NCBI GenBank assembly: GCA_031423495.1
Contig: JANPFP010000168.1
Location: 5,744 to 69,743 of the forward strand
DNA: 64,000 nt
From: JACPYM01 sp031423495
GTDB lineage: Bacteria > Acidobacteriota > Blastocatellia > RBC074
Direction of reading: 5' to 3'
Shown here: positions 37,456 to 46,630 of the stretch, one piece after another
How positions within the stretch are numbered: position 1 is the first letter of the stretch
Layout of the letters: each line of letters opens with the position of its first letter
Position numbers and translations under genes: made by a program
The notes under the pieces: generated by a model
Seen by the model: the letters and a program-made list of their open reading frames with translations, nothing else
Databases searched by the model: none
What the model was told of the DNA's origin: nothing

Positions 37456-40335
37456 TCAGCAATTCGGCGGAAACACCGGAACCAGCAAGCTGCTATTCGT
37501 CGTCAGCGTCAGCGTATGCAACAAATGCCCTTGCGTGAACGCGGCGCTGCGCGTCGTCGCGTTCGCATTGAAATTGAGCGCTGCGCCGACGATGGCTCCG
37601 TCGCTGCTGCGTCCGAGTTTCAACCAGCCGCTGCGTCCGGTGGGAATGAGTTGGCTGATGCGCGGAACCGTGCGCGGGAAGGTGTCAGAAAGCACTTCGC
37701 GGTAAAGCCGCCGCGTCGTCGAGAACTCAAAGCTATAAGCCTTTTCCGCATCGTCATAGAGCAAACCGAATAGTTGCCCGACCGTGCTGAGTCCGGTGGC
37801 GAGGTTGCCGTCGAGCCGCGCAATCGTCAGCAGCGTGCTGTTGCCATCCGCCGGACTCGGAAGGTTGCTCAAGGCCAATACGCGCGGCGCGGCGTTATAT
37901 TGCACGCCGTCAAATTTGATTTCGGCCTCACTGGTTTCTGCGTCACAAGGCACGGGCGCTCCGCTCAAGGCGGCAAAAGCCATGGCGCTCAAATTGGCCG
38001 CGTGACCGCTGGCGAGCTTCACGTATTCATCGCCAATCAGGTGATTGAAATTGATCGGGCAGCCAAGTTCGATGTCAGTGGCAACGGCAATCATGTAACC
38101 CGTGATGCCCGGGTCTAAATCAGAAGCCAGCAAGGCCGCCGTCTGATTAGGCGTCAGACAGATAAAGCCATCAGCCACAAACGTCGAATCGGCTTCGATA
38201 AAAAACAGGTGAACGGCGACCGTGCGCGACGGGTCGGTATTGGTCAAACTCAGCCGCGCGTTTTCGCGGCCCGGATTCGTCGGATCAGAACTGTAAAGCG
38301 GATAAACCAGCACCGAACCCGCCTTTTGCCCGCTGGCTTCGCTGCGACTGGGGAAAGGCACGCCCGGCCCCGCCAGCGCGCAATTGGCGGCGCGGCATTC
38401 CTGCCAGTTCAACGCGGCATTGTTCGTGCCGTCGTTGTCTGAGTCGTAATTCAACTTCGTCGTCACGCACAGCGGCGCACCACCTGCGGCCTCGTCACGC
38501 ACTTGCACGCGCCAACGCAAGGTGACGGTTTCACCCACCGGAATCAGGCCGTTCCATTGCAATTCATTGTTGGCAATCGTGCAGCTTCCGTTGCCGATAA
38601 CTTCGCAACTGCCCGCCGCGAGCGCGAAGGCAGGTGAAACTTGCACAACGTATTCAGCGCCGGGGTTGTCGGCTTGCACGCGCGTACCGATGTTCGTCAG
38701 GTTGGCTTCGACATTGATGACCACGCCCGCGCCGTAACAATCGCGGGCTTCGCTGATAGTGAGAGTCGAGCTGTTCGTATCGAAAATCGCTCCGCTGCCG
38801 CAAGTGTTGAGCGCCGTCGCGCGATTGCGCGGCATCGGCACGCCCGTTGTGAAATTGAAGTTGTTCGCATTGGTATCAGCGCAGCCGCCGCCCGCGCGCA
38901 AAATCGCGCGTTCGTTGCTGGGCGCAGGCGCGGGAGCCGTACCTTCAAAACAATTTGCTGTCGTGCCGTAGCCAACGAAATCAACTAATCCGCCGCCCGA
39001 CGGACAATTCACGCCGTTCACAATCAACGTGTTGTTGTTGAGCAACGCCACCTTGCCCGCCGTTGCCGCCAACGCGAGCGTTCCCGTCAAATCAGGCGCA
39101 GGCAACGGCGCACCGTTCGCGCCGCCTGCATCAAGTTGAATCAAACAGTATTGCCCCGGTTGCACCGTGCCGCTCAAATCAAACTTCGCCCACGTACCGC
39201 TCGTCGCTGAAGCGTATTGCAACGACCAACTCGTCAGGTCTACGGGTTGATTGCTGCGGTTAAACAACTCGACAAAGTCGTTGCGAAACGCCGCGCCGCT
39301 GTTGCCGCCTCCGCCATAAACTTGACTGATGACGACATCACCGGGCACGAGCGGCGCGCGTACGGTCAGCGAAAGGTTCGTCGTGCTTTGACGGCTTTGC
39401 GCATCACGAATCGTGAAAAGCAACAGCTTCACGCCCGGCACGACCGCAGACGTCACGGCGAAGCGCAACGAAAAGATGTTGTCATTCGCCGTCGCGTCGC
39501 CGTTCGTACCGTCGTCAAAAAGCGCTTGATTCGCCGCGCCGCCGACGCTCGTTAGGTCAGTCGTAACAGTGAGCGAAGTGCTGGGCGGTACGGTTCCCGG
39601 CGTAACGAAAACGGTGAGCAATACGTCATTGCCCGTCACGATGGGATTCGGCGTCGCCGAAGCCACACCCGTCGGCGGCGTCGAGGGACTGCATGGCGCA
39701 AGGGCGGTCGCCGTGTTGCGCGGGCTTGCGGCAGAGGCGGAAAAGTCCGTCGCGTTTTCGTCATTATCAGTGCAACCATTGGCGGCGCGTTTGTCGGCAT
39801 TGGTCGCGCTGGGCGCGGGCGCACGGCCTGCGCCCTCAAAACAATTCGCCGTCGTGCCGTAACCGATGAGGTCAACCAGACTTCCGCCTGACGGACAACT
39901 CACGCTCAACAACGTCGTCGTATTCACCAAGGCCACCTTGCCCGCCGTCGCCGCCATCGCAATCGTTCCGGTTACATCCGCCGCTGGCAGCACCGCGCCG
40001 TTCGTACCGCCCGAAGCTTGTTGCACCAACAGATATTGCCCCGGTTGCAGCGTAACACTCGGGCCGCTCAGGTCGGTCTTAGACCACGTCGAACTCGTCG
40101 CCGCCGCGTATTGCACCGACCATCCCGCCAGCGAAACCGGCGCGTTGCCACGATTAAAGAGTTCGATGAAATCATTGCGCCAAGTCGCGCCACTATTGCC
40201 GCCTGCGCCGTAAACCTGACTGATGACGATATTGGGCGAAGCGGTGCGACCAACTGGCGGATGTGCGATCAGATAAACCAATGAAAGAGAAACGAAGACA
40301 CAAAATGAGAGACGAGTGACGAGCGGACGCTGCAT
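37456..40335 (-). CDS. Exported protein with two lamin-tail domains
   Basis: A 959-residue secreted or surface protein. After a signal peptide (LSFCVFVSLSLVYLIAHPPV) come two lamin-tail (LTD) domains, each starting with VISQVYGxGGNSG and containing NDFIELFNR or NDFVELFNR, at about 33-165 and 335-470. Between them is an immunoglobulin-like segment (about 215-330). A DUF11/CARDB-like beta domain (about 540-650) follows. The remainder, rich in strands, ends in a unique C-terminus. LTD domains occur in bacterial surface and nuclease-associated proteins. GGAGG 7 bp upstream supports the ATG at 40335. Function unknown. Confidence 0.87.
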   Translation of the reverse strand: MQRPLVTRLSFCVFVSLSLVYLIAHPPVGRTASPNIVISQVYGAGGNSGATWRNDFIELFNRGNAPVSLAGWSVQYAAATSSTWSKTDLSGPSVTLQPGQYLLVQQASGGTNGAVLPAADVTGTIAMAATAGKVALVNTTTLLSVSCPSGGSLVDLIGYGTTANCFEGAGRAPAPSATNADKRAANGCTDNDENATDFSASAASPRNTATALAPCSPSTPPTGVASATPNPIVTGNDVLLTVFVTPGTVPPSTSLTVTTDLTSVGGAANQALFDDGTNGDATANDNIFSLRFAVTSAVVPGVKLLLFTIRDAQSRQSTTNLSLTVRAPLVPGDVVISQVYGGGGNSGAAFRNDFVELFNRSNQPVDLTSWSLQYASATSGTWAKFDLSGTVQPGQYCLIQLDAGGANGAPLPAPDLTGTLALAATAGKVALLNNNTLIVNGVNCPSGGGLVDFVGYGTTANCFEGTAPAPAPSNERAILRAGGGCADTNANNFNFTTGVPMPRNRATALNTCGSGAIFDTNSSTLTISEARDCYGAGVVINVEANLTNIGTRVQADNPGAEYVVQVSPAFALAAGSCEVIGNGSCTIANNELQWNGLIPVGETVTLRWRVQVRDEAAGGAPLCVTTKLNYDSDNDGTNNAALNWQECRAANCALAGPGVPFPSRSEASGQKAGSVLVYPLYSSDPTNPGRENARLSLTNTDPSRTVAVHLFFIEADSTFVADGFICLTPNQTAALLASDLDPGITGYMIAVATDIELGCPINFNHLIGDEYVKLASGHAANLSAMAFAALSGAPVPCDAETSEAEIKFDGVQYNAAPRVLALSNLPSPADGNSTLLTIARLDGNLATGLSTVGQLFGLLYDDAEKAYSFEFSTTRRLYREVLSDTFPRTVPRISQLIPTGRSGWLKLGRSSDGAIVGAALNFNANATTRSAAFTQGHLLHTLTLTTNSSLLVPVFPPNC

Positions 40336-40654
40336 GGCTAAACCTCCGAAAAAGGCACTTGGCTGATCGTGCGTCTATTGGCACAACAGGCGCGTGATCG
40401 GCTAATTTTGAGTTAACTGTCGAAGCGGCTATTCCTGACTAATTGGCAACGAAGAAAGAGCCGCGTAACAGCGGGCAACCTGACGACCGGGTGCTAGGTT
40501 TACCTTCGATCAGGCGGGGCGGAGCTTATGAATCCTCACCGCAAAGTGTCAAGCCGCCACCCATTGCAAAGCCTGCGGCCTTACACCAAAATCCGCCGCG
40601 TCGTGATTCCCTACCTGCTGGCCTGACCGTGGCTCAATTTCAGGAGATAAACAC
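40336..40654. other. Divergent spacer without a supportable gene
   Basis: A 319 bp spacer between the lamin-tail gene and the YCII-like gene. A small open frame (40443-40688) overlaps the start of the next gene and has a composition unlike a protein gene. I see no hairpin, riboswitch or clear promoter. Confidence 0.4.
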
Positions 40655-41407
40655 ATGTTCAACAAATCCTTTTTCGTGGGCTGCCTGACATTGGCACTCG
40701 TGGCTTTCGCTTTCGCACAAGCGCCTGCGGCACAACCGCAAGAAACCGAAATGCCCAAGTTCGAAGCGGGCGAATACCAATTCGGCATCCTGCGACGCGG
40801 GGCGAAGTGGGAGCCAACCACCGATGCCAATAAAGACGCGCTGGCGAAGCTGCAAGCCGGACACATGGCGAACATCCAGAAAATGGCGGCGCTGGGTAAA
40901 CTGGTCGCGGCGGGGCCGATGGCCGGTGATGGAGAGATACGCGGCATCTTCATTTGCCAAGCCGGTTCCATCGCTGCGGCACAAGCTCTGGCGACAGATG
41001 ACCCAATGATTCAAGCCGGACGATTGAAACTCGATTGGTATCACTGGAACGCGCCCAAAGGCATTGGCGAAAAGATGTTGGCGGAATACAAAACCAATCC
41101 GGCGATGAAAATGACGATGACGAAATACTATCTCACGCTGCTCATCGCCGACCCCAAAGCCGATCAAGCGGCTGCGCAAAAAATGATGCTGCCGCACCTC
41201 TGGCACATTCGCCGCAGCCTGGATGACAAGACGTTTGTTTCTGCTGGGCCGTTCGACGGCAAGAGCGAGATACGCGGGCTATTCATCATCAACGCCGCTT
41301 CCTCAAAGGAAGCTCAAGTTGTCGCGCAACGCGACCCGATGGTTAAAGCCGGACTCTTGAAAACCGAAATTCACACTTGGTGGGTAGCCAAAGAAGTCTG
41401 GCAATGA
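40655..41407 (+). CDS. Exported protein with two YCII-like domains
   Basis: A 250-residue protein with a signal peptide (FVGCLTLALVAFAFAQAP) and two copies of a dimeric alpha/beta-barrel fold. Each copy shows the YCII-like pattern: LQAGHMANIQKMAALGKLVAAGPMAG with GIFICQAGSIAAAQALATDDP in the first, and LPHLWHIRRSLDDKTFVSAGPFDG with GLFIINAASSKEAQVVAQRDP in the second. YCII proteins bind small ligands and a few catalyse decarboxylation or dehalogenation. An exported tandem version suggests ligand binding in the periplasm. AGGAGAT upstream supports the ATG. Function unknown. Confidence 0.87.
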   Translation: MFNKSFFVGCLTLALVAFAFAQAPAAQPQETEMPKFEAGEYQFGILRRGAKWEPTTDANKDALAKLQAGHMANIQKMAALGKLVAAGPMAGDGEIRGIFICQAGSIAAAQALATDDPMIQAGRLKLDWYHWNAPKGIGEKMLAEYKTNPAMKMTMTKYYLTLLIADPKADQAAAQKMMLPHLWHIRRSLDDKTFVSAGPFDGKSEIRGLFIINAASSKEAQVVAQRDPMVKAGLLKTEIHTWWVAKEVWQ

Positions 41408-41451
41408 GGGAAAGTGAACAGTGAAAGAGCCTGTGGGTTCCGCTCCTTTGT

Positions 41452-41476
41452 TTTTCACTTTTCACTTTTCACTTTT
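41452..41476. repeat. Heptamer tandem repeat (TTTTCAC)3.6
   Basis: Three and a half exact units. On the minus strand they encode the last residues and the TGA stop of the ABC ATPase gene (tail VKVKSEK). A degenerate inverted copy (AAGTGAACAGTGAAAG) lies at 41411-41426. Confidence 0.85.
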
Positions 41477-42138
41477 ACGTCTTCCGCAACCTTGCCATCG
41501 CGCAGCATTACGCGGCGATGGGCTAAGGCAGCGAGTTGTTGGTCGTGCGTGACCAGCAAAAGCGTCGTACCCCGTTCGCGATTGAGATTGAGCAACAAAT
41601 CGAAAATATGATTGCCGTTGCGTGAGTCGAGATTGCCGGTGGGTTCGTCAGCCAGCAGGATGGGCGGTTCGTTGGCGAAGGCGCGCGCGATGGCGATGCG
41701 TTGTTGTTCGCCGCCTGACAGTTGCGAAGGGTAATGATGCGCGCGGTCGTGCAAGCCGACTTCGTCAAGCAGGCTTTGCGCACGTTGCGCGGCTTGCTTA
41801 AGACCCGCGATTTCGAGCGGTACGAGAATGTTTTCGTAAGCCGTCAGCGAAGGAATCAAATGAAACGACTGAAAGACGAAGCCTAAATTCGCACCACGGA
41901 ACACAGCGAGTTGATCTTCGGTCATGCGCGTGAGGTTCTCGCCGTTGATCGAAATTTCGCCGGTCGTCGGCGCATCCAGCCCCGCGATCAAACCCAGTAA
42001 CGTAGACTTGCCGCTGCCCGATGCGCCCGTGATAGCGACGAACTCGCCGCGCGGAATCGTTAAATCAAGCGGATGCAAAATCGTGAGTTGTTCGCTGCCG
42101 CTGGTGACGGTTTTGGATACGTTGGTGAGTTGAATCAT
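41455..42138 (-). CDS. ABC transporter ATP-binding protein (LolD/MacB type)
   Basis: A 227-residue ATPase that powers MacB/LolCDE/FtsX-type permeases. Walker A GASGSGKST is at residues 38-46, the Q-loop near VFQSFHLIPSLTAYENI, the signature LSGGEQQRIAIARA, Walker B ILLADEPTGNLDS, and the H-loop LLVTHD. No permease is adjacent; the neighbours are a prepilin peptidase and a YCII-like protein. The natural partners could be encoded elsewhere; the tandem permeases at 0-1.9 kb are of the right type but 40 kb away. The C-terminal tail is encoded by a heptamer repeat. Confidence 0.95.
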   Translation of the reverse strand: MIQLTNVSKTVTSGSEQLTILHPLDLTIPRGEFVAITGASGSGKSTLLGLIAGLDAPTTGEISINGENLTRMTEDQLAVFRGANLGFVFQSFHLIPSLTAYENILVPLEIAGLKQAAQRAQSLLDEVGLHDRAHHYPSQLSGGEQQRIAIARAFANEPPILLADEPTGNLDSRNGNHIFDLLLNLNRERGTTLLLVTHDQQLAALAHRRVMLRDGKVAEDVKVKSEK

Positions 42139-42148
42139 GTTTTGGTGA

Positions 42149-43324
42149 TTAAAATTTGAATAACAGCAGCAAGGCTGCCAGCGCCAGGCACGTGCCGAAA
42201 GGCAACGGCGTTTGCCTGCCTGAGCGGCGGCTTACCATAAAAATTACGCCGATGACAGCGCCCAAGATTGAGCCGAACATCAGCGTAAAAAACGCCGTAA
42301 TCCAGCCTAGAAAAGCGCCTACGCCCGCCATCATTTTTATGTCGCCGAGTCCCATGCCTTCGTTACGGCGAATCAGAAAATACATCGCGCGCAAAAACCA
42401 TAACACGCCGCCAGCGACCAGCGCGCCAAACGCCGCGTCCATCAATCCGTCATAAGCGCGCTTGAGCGTCAGGCTCGGCGTTTGATAGTCGAGGGTCAGC
42501 CACGCGGCCCACGCGAACGCGAGCGCGACACTTGCGACGAGCGTGACGCGCACTACCCTGCGACGCTGCCGCCCGCAAGCCGCCTCAATCGCTTGCCACA
42601 CTTCGTCGTCTTCAAGTTCTAGTTCTGGCGGTTCTGCTGACAGCACAAACTCATCCGCCATCGCTTCATCGGGCGGAGCTTCAACTTCTTCTTCGACGAA
42701 ATAACGCGCGAACAATTTATCGTCGAGCCAGTCGAGCAACAACAAACACGGAGCCGCCGCCGCGAGTATCAAGGCTCCGCGCCACACGGCTTGCGAGCGC
42801 GGAAAATCCATCGGCGGAGCTACGAGAAAAATGTCTACGGTCAGGTTCGGTGAAAGCGGAGCGCCTAACATTTTCAACCAGGCACCTGCCACCAACGCCA
42901 ATAACAACAGCGGATAAGTCAGCACGTCAGGCAAAAGGAATTCCTCTGCGTCAATCACGGCGAGCGCGATGAGAAAGAGTGCGAAAACCATTTCGCACAG
43001 GGTCTGCCACGTCGCACCGTGACGCCACGCCAACGCAGCCCATACGAGCGCCGTGCCTAACTCAACCAACGGATAGCGCCAACTGATCACCGCCGCGCAA
43101 TGGCGGCAACGTCCGCGCAATGCCACATAACTCACCAGCGGCAGGTTGTCGCGCCACGTGAGCGAACGTTCGCACACCGGACAATGCGACGCCGGAACCA
43201 CGATGTTTTGCCCCAACGGCAAACGATGAATGACGACGTTGAGAAAGCTGCCAAAGGCGAGGCCGAAAATAAAAGCGATGATGGCGAAATAACTCGGCGG
43301 CAAGTCCGCGAGAAAAGAGAGCAT
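42149..43324 (-). CDS. Prepilin peptidase (A24 family) with a large insertion
   Basis: A 391-residue inner-membrane bifunctional enzyme that cuts type IV prepilin and pseudopilin leaders and N-methylates the new end. The zinc-binding pairs CPVCERSL and CRHCAAV are at residues 48-79. The catalytic Asp residues are in IDAEEFLLPD and in GLGDIKMMAG near residue 328. A segment at about 185-285, acidic in its middle (FVEEEVEAPPDEAMADEF) and with an added hydrophobic stretch, makes it longer than the usual 250-290 residues. The gene starts 11 bp upstream of the ABC ATPase gene. No pilin gene is in the window. Confidence 0.93.
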   Translation of the reverse strand: MLSFLADLPPSYFAIIAFIFGLAFGSFLNVVIHRLPLGQNIVVPASHCPVCERSLTWRDNLPLVSYVALRGRCRHCAAVISWRYPLVELGTALVWAALAWRHGATWQTLCEMVFALFLIALAVIDAEEFLLPDVLTYPLLLLALVAGAWLKMLGAPLSPNLTVDIFLVAPPMDFPRSQAVWRGALILAAAAPCLLLLDWLDDKLFARYFVEEEVEAPPDEAMADEFVLSAEPPELELEDDEVWQAIEAACGRQRRRVVRVTLVASVALAFAWAAWLTLDYQTPSLTLKRAYDGLMDAAFGALVAGGVLWFLRAMYFLIRRNEGMGLGDIKMMAGVGAFLGWITAFFTLMFGSILGAVIGVIFMVSRRSGRQTPLPFGTCLALAALLLLFKF

Positions 43325-43447
43325 AAATCCTCAAGATTGATGAAATGGCGGGATGCCCGATAAAGCGCCGCGATTTTGGCACAGGACGCCCGCTTGCGCT
43401 ACAGCGTTTGGCGTAACCTGTGGCTTGCCGTTAAAGTGCGCCCTCAT

Positions 43448-44578
43448 ATGTCGTTACGCATCCTCCAGGTTTGTTCTGCCGAAGGGTTCGGTGGTGGTGA
43501 ACGCCACGTCGCCGACCTGTCGCGTGCCCTGCTCGAACGCGGTCATCAGGTGCATCTGGCGCTGCGCCCGAATAGCGCCGTGCGTACGGCGATGGGCACG
43601 GCAAACATTCATTATCACGAACTCGCGCTGCGCAACGCGCTTGACGTGATGAGCGCGTGGCAATTAACCAAACTCATCCAGCGCGAACACATTGACATCC
43701 TGCACGCACACGTCGCCCGCGATTACACGTTTTGTGGCATCGCCACGCGAATGGCGCGCAAGCACGAATATCCGGTGCGCTTTTTTCTCACGCGCCATCA
43801 TTTCAATCCGATCAAAGCCAATCCGGTTTACGCCTGGGCGCTCGCCGACCTCGACAAACTCATTGGCGTATCGCGCATCGTCGCCGCGCGCTTGCAGGAA
43901 GCCTTTCCCCAACACGCCGAACGCATCGAAGTGGTTCCCAATTGGGTAGACTTGCGGCGCATCGGCAATCTCAACCGCGACGCCGCGCGCCATGTGTTGG
44001 GCTTACGCCGCAGTTGGGCCATTGCCCTCATCGGACAAATCACGCCGCTCAAACGACAGGATTTGTTTTTGCGCGCCGCACAACAACTTATCAAACAACG
44101 CCACTGGTCTGACGTAGATTTCGTCATCGTCGGCGCACCCGGCACGAACGACGCCGACGAAGCATATGCCGCCAGCTTGCACGCACTCGCCGCCGAACTC
44201 GGCATCAGCGATCAAGTTCATTTCACCGGTTTCGTACCCGACCTGCCGCAACGCATGCTCGCCTTTGACGTAGTTGTCGCGCCCTCTGACAACGAAGCGT
44301 TTTCTTTAGCTGTGATTGAAGCAATGGCCGCGGGCTGCGCCGTCGTGGCTACGCGCGTAGGCGGCTTGGCTGAAATCGTCGAAGATGAAATGACCGGCCT
44401 GCTCATCGAACCCGACGACGTATGGGGTTTAGTGAACGCCCTCTCACGCCTGCTGGTAGACCGCCATTTGCGCGTACAACTCGGGGAACTCGCCAGCCTG
44501 ACGGTACGCGAACGCTTTGAGCGCGAGCGTGTGATTGATCGCATCGAAGAACTTTACCGCGAAGCCTCAGAACAGTGA
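43448..44578 (+). CDS. GT4-type glycosyltransferase
   Basis: A 376-residue GT-B glycosyltransferase using a nucleotide sugar. The N-terminal acceptor-side domain begins with LRILQVCSAEGFGGGERHVA and includes DILHAHVARDYT. The C-terminal donor-binding domain has SWAIALIGQITPLKRQDLFL and the E-x7-E motif EAFSLAVIEAMAAGCAVVATRVGG. The ATG at 43448 (MSLRILQV) is preferred over an in-frame start at 43376, since the extra 24 residues are unlike the family. It is divergent from the prepilin peptidase gene. Role: probably lipopolysaccharide or exopolysaccharide assembly; sugar and acceptor unknown. Confidence 0.92.
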   Translation: MSLRILQVCSAEGFGGGERHVADLSRALLERGHQVHLALRPNSAVRTAMGTANIHYHELALRNALDVMSAWQLTKLIQREHIDILHAHVARDYTFCGIATRMARKHEYPVRFFLTRHHFNPIKANPVYAWALADLDKLIGVSRIVAARLQEAFPQHAERIEVVPNWVDLRRIGNLNRDAARHVLGLRRSWAIALIGQITPLKRQDLFLRAAQQLIKQRHWSDVDFVIVGAPGTNDADEAYAASLHALAAELGISDQVHFTGFVPDLPQRMLAFDVVVAPSDNEAFSLAVIEAMAAGCAVVATRVGGLAEIVEDEMTGLLIEPDDVWGLVNALSRLLVDRHLRVQLGELASLTVRERFERERVIDRIEELYREASEQ

Positions 44579-44591
44579 AAAATGAAAAAAG

Positions 44592-44633
44592 AAAGCGAGC
44601 AGATGAAACTTTAACGCTTCGTCTGCTCGCTTT
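44592..44633. terminator. Bidirectional terminator between glycosyltransferase and fasciclin genes
   Basis: A 16 bp stem with one wobble pair (44592-44607 with 44618-44633, core GCGAGCAGA) and a 10-nt loop, with a T-run on both strands. It lies 13 bp after the glycosyltransferase stop. Confidence 0.85.
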
Positions 44634-44662
44634 TCACTGCTCACTTTTAACTTTTCACTGCA

Positions 44663-45244
44663 TTAGGGCAGCAGCACTTTATCAATCACGTGAATCACGC
44701 CGTTCGATTGATTCACATCAGCAATCGTCACCGTACCCGTATTGCCTTTGGCATCCGTCACCATCACCTTCTTACCTTTGGTGGTAAAGGTGAGTTCAGC
44801 GCCTTGCACGGTTTTCGCTACGAATTTGCCTTTGCCAGCTTTGATCGCCTTCAGCACGTCTGCCGCGCCGACGCGACCAGCGACGACGTGATAGGTCAGC
44901 ACCGCCGTCAGCGTCGCTTTGTTTTCAGGCTTCAACAGATTTTCAACTGTGCCAGCAGGCAGCGCGGCAAAGGCCGCGTTCACAGGCGCGAACACGGTGA
45001 AGGGGCCAGCGCTCTTGAGCGTTTCGACCAGACCCGCCGCTTTGACCGCAGCGACCAGCGTCGTGTGGTCTTTTGAATTGACCGCGTTATCAATGATGTC
45101 TTTGGTCGGGTACATCGGCGCACCGCCGACCATCACCGCGCCCTTTTCTTTCTTGCCCATCATGTTGTCTTGTGCAAATTGCGGCGCGACCGTGCCAACT
45201 AACAAAGCTAATGCGAACACACCCGTCTTTAATACATTTTTCAT
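44663..45244 (-). CDS. Exported fasciclin-domain protein
   Basis: A 193-residue protein with a signal peptide (TGVFALALLVGTVAPQFAQ) and one FAS1 domain. The H1 motif GPFTVFAPVNAAFAALPAGT, the YH pair in LTYHVVAGRV and the H2 end GVIHVIDKVLLP are clear. Bacterial FAS1 proteins act in adhesion and biofilm matrix. The ATG at 45244 is preferred because the hydrophobic signal follows at once and AAAGGAG lies upstream; the open frame extends to 45349. Monocistronic, with a terminator downstream. Confidence 0.94.
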   Translation of the reverse strand: MKNVLKTGVFALALLVGTVAPQFAQDNMMGKKEKGAVMVGGAPMYPTKDIIDNAVNSKDHTTLVAAVKAAGLVETLKSAGPFTVFAPVNAAFAALPAGTVENLLKPENKATLTAVLTYHVVAGRVGAADVLKAIKAGKGKFVAKTVQGAELTFTTKGKKVMVTDAKGNTGTVTIADVNQSNGVIHVIDKVLLP

Positions 45245-45482
45245 TGTGAATGTTTCTCCTTTACTGTTTGCTTGATTCCGAATTTCTTGCGAAAGGCTTT
45301 CTCTCGTCTTGCTTGAGCATATCCGCACAAAAGCACCAATTGGATTCACGCGCCTGGTTTTTTTCAGGGCCTAATTTTTCAGAGCCTATTTTTTCAAGGA
45401 TTGACGCCGCGCAGGACAAACGTTGAATATCCGGCTTGCTCACGTCTTATCGAATTCAAAAGGAAACTCGCTTCAACTTTAC

Positions 45483-46124
45483 ATGGACTTCATCAAATCG
45501 CTCATTGATTTCATCCTGCACATTGACAAGCACCTCGGTGACATCATTTCGCAATACGGCCTGTGGACGTATGCCATTTTGTTTTTGATTATCTTCGTCG
45601 AAACCGGCCTGGTGGTAATGCCGTTTTTACCCGGCGATTCCCTGCTGTTTGCGATTGGCTTGTTTGCGGCACAAGGCAAGCTGGACGTTTTCAAAGTCTT
45701 TGCATTGTTAAGCGTCGCCGCCATTTTAGGCGACACCTTGAATTACTGGATTGGCAAATACGTCGGGCCGAAGGTCTTTCAAAGCGAAAACTCGCGTTGG
45801 CTGAACCGCGAACACCTGAAAAAAACGCATGAGTTTTATGAAAAATACGGCGGCAAGACGATCATCATTGCGCGCTTCATGCCAATCGTTCGCACTTTCG
45901 CGCCGTTCGTCGCAGGCATCGGCGCGATGAGTTACGGCAAGTTCATTTTGTATAACATCATCGGCGGCATCATCTGGATCGCCAGCTTTCTTTTTCTCGG
46001 CTATTTTTTCGGCAACATCCCCATCGTCAAACGCAACTTCACTTACGTCGTTTTCGCCATCATTATCTTGTCGGTGCTGCCGCCAATGATTGAATACATC
46101 CGCTCGCGCAAAGAAAAGTCATAA
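45483..46124 (+). CDS. DedA family membrane protein
   Basis: A 213-residue inner-membrane protein of the DedA/SNARE-associated family, thought to act as proton-coupled lipid-carrier flippases. Visible are the E-x-G-L motif with FLPGDSLLF (FVETGLVVMPFLPGDSLLFAIG), GDTLNYWIGKYVG, and the conserved Arg/Gly motif in FARFMPIVRTFAPFVAGIG-like context (ARFMPIVRTFAPFVAG). The ATG at 45483 matches the family start; a TTG at 45423 would add 20 unlikely residues. Divergent from the fasciclin gene. Confidence 0.93.
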   Translation: MDFIKSLIDFILHIDKHLGDIISQYGLWTYAILFLIIFVETGLVVMPFLPGDSLLFAIGLFAAQGKLDVFKVFALLSVAAILGDTLNYWIGKYVGPKVFQSENSRWLNREHLKKTHEFYEKYGGKTIIIARFMPIVRTFAPFVAGIGAMSYGKFILYNIIGGIIWIASFLFLGYFFGNIPIVKRNFTYVVFAIIILSVLPPMIEYIRSRKEKS

Positions 46125-46151
46125 CGATCTTCCGGCACAAGTAATGAAGCC

Positions 46152-46616
46152 CTAAACGTAAATGCGCGAAAGCCATTCGGCCACGCAAGCCGGTTTCGCC
46201 GCGCCTTCACATTCAATCGTGCCTTGCCAGACGAACTGATGCCCGCCCTCGAAATCTTCGATAGATTGCAGCGCGACACGCGCGCGCAGCTTGCTGCCCG
46301 CTGGCACAGCGGAAACAAAACGCACGCGATTCAAGCCGTAATTCAAACTCAGCTTCGTAGCAAAGTTGAATTTCACGGCGCTCGCCATCAGCGGCACGAT
46401 CAGCGAAAGCGTCAGAAAGCCGTGCGCGATGGTTGTGCCGTAAGGCGATTCGCGTTCGGCGCGTTCGACATCGAGATGAATCCACTGATGATCGTTCGTC
46501 GCGTCAGCGAATTGATTGATGCGTTCTTGCGTAACCACCAACCAATCGCTGACGCCGATCTCTTTGCCCACGAATGAACGCAGATGCTCAACGCTTTGAA
46601 TTTCAGTAATCGGCAT
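46152..46616 (-). CDS. MaoC family (R)-specific enoyl-CoA hydratase/dehydratase-like protein
   Basis: A 154-residue single hot-dog-fold protein. The hydratase-2 motif is clear in INQFADATNDHQWIHLDVER, followed by YGTTIAHGFLTLSLIVPL, with the catalytic Asp and His. Such enzymes hydrate trans-2-enoyl-CoA to the (R)-3-hydroxyacyl form in fatty-acid or PHA metabolism. The ATG at 46616 is supported by GGAG upstream and family length; longer frames run into pepA. It lies 15 bp after the pepA stop in the same orientation, so they are probably cotranscribed. Confidence 0.92.
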   Translation of the reverse strand: MPITEIQSVEHLRSFVGKEIGVSDWLVVTQERINQFADATNDHQWIHLDVERAERESPYGTTIAHGFLTLSLIVPLMASAVKFNFATKLSLNYGLNRVRFVSAVPAGSKLRARVALQSIEDFEGGHQFVWQGTIECEGAAKPACVAEWLSRIYV

Positions 46617-46630
46617 AAAGTTTTCTCCGG

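Noticed and set aside
40443..40688. Small plus-strand frame of 81 codons before the YCII-like gene
   Set aside because: It overlaps the next gene's start and ribosome-binding site, is rich in Pro/Arg/Ser and has no recognisable start signal.
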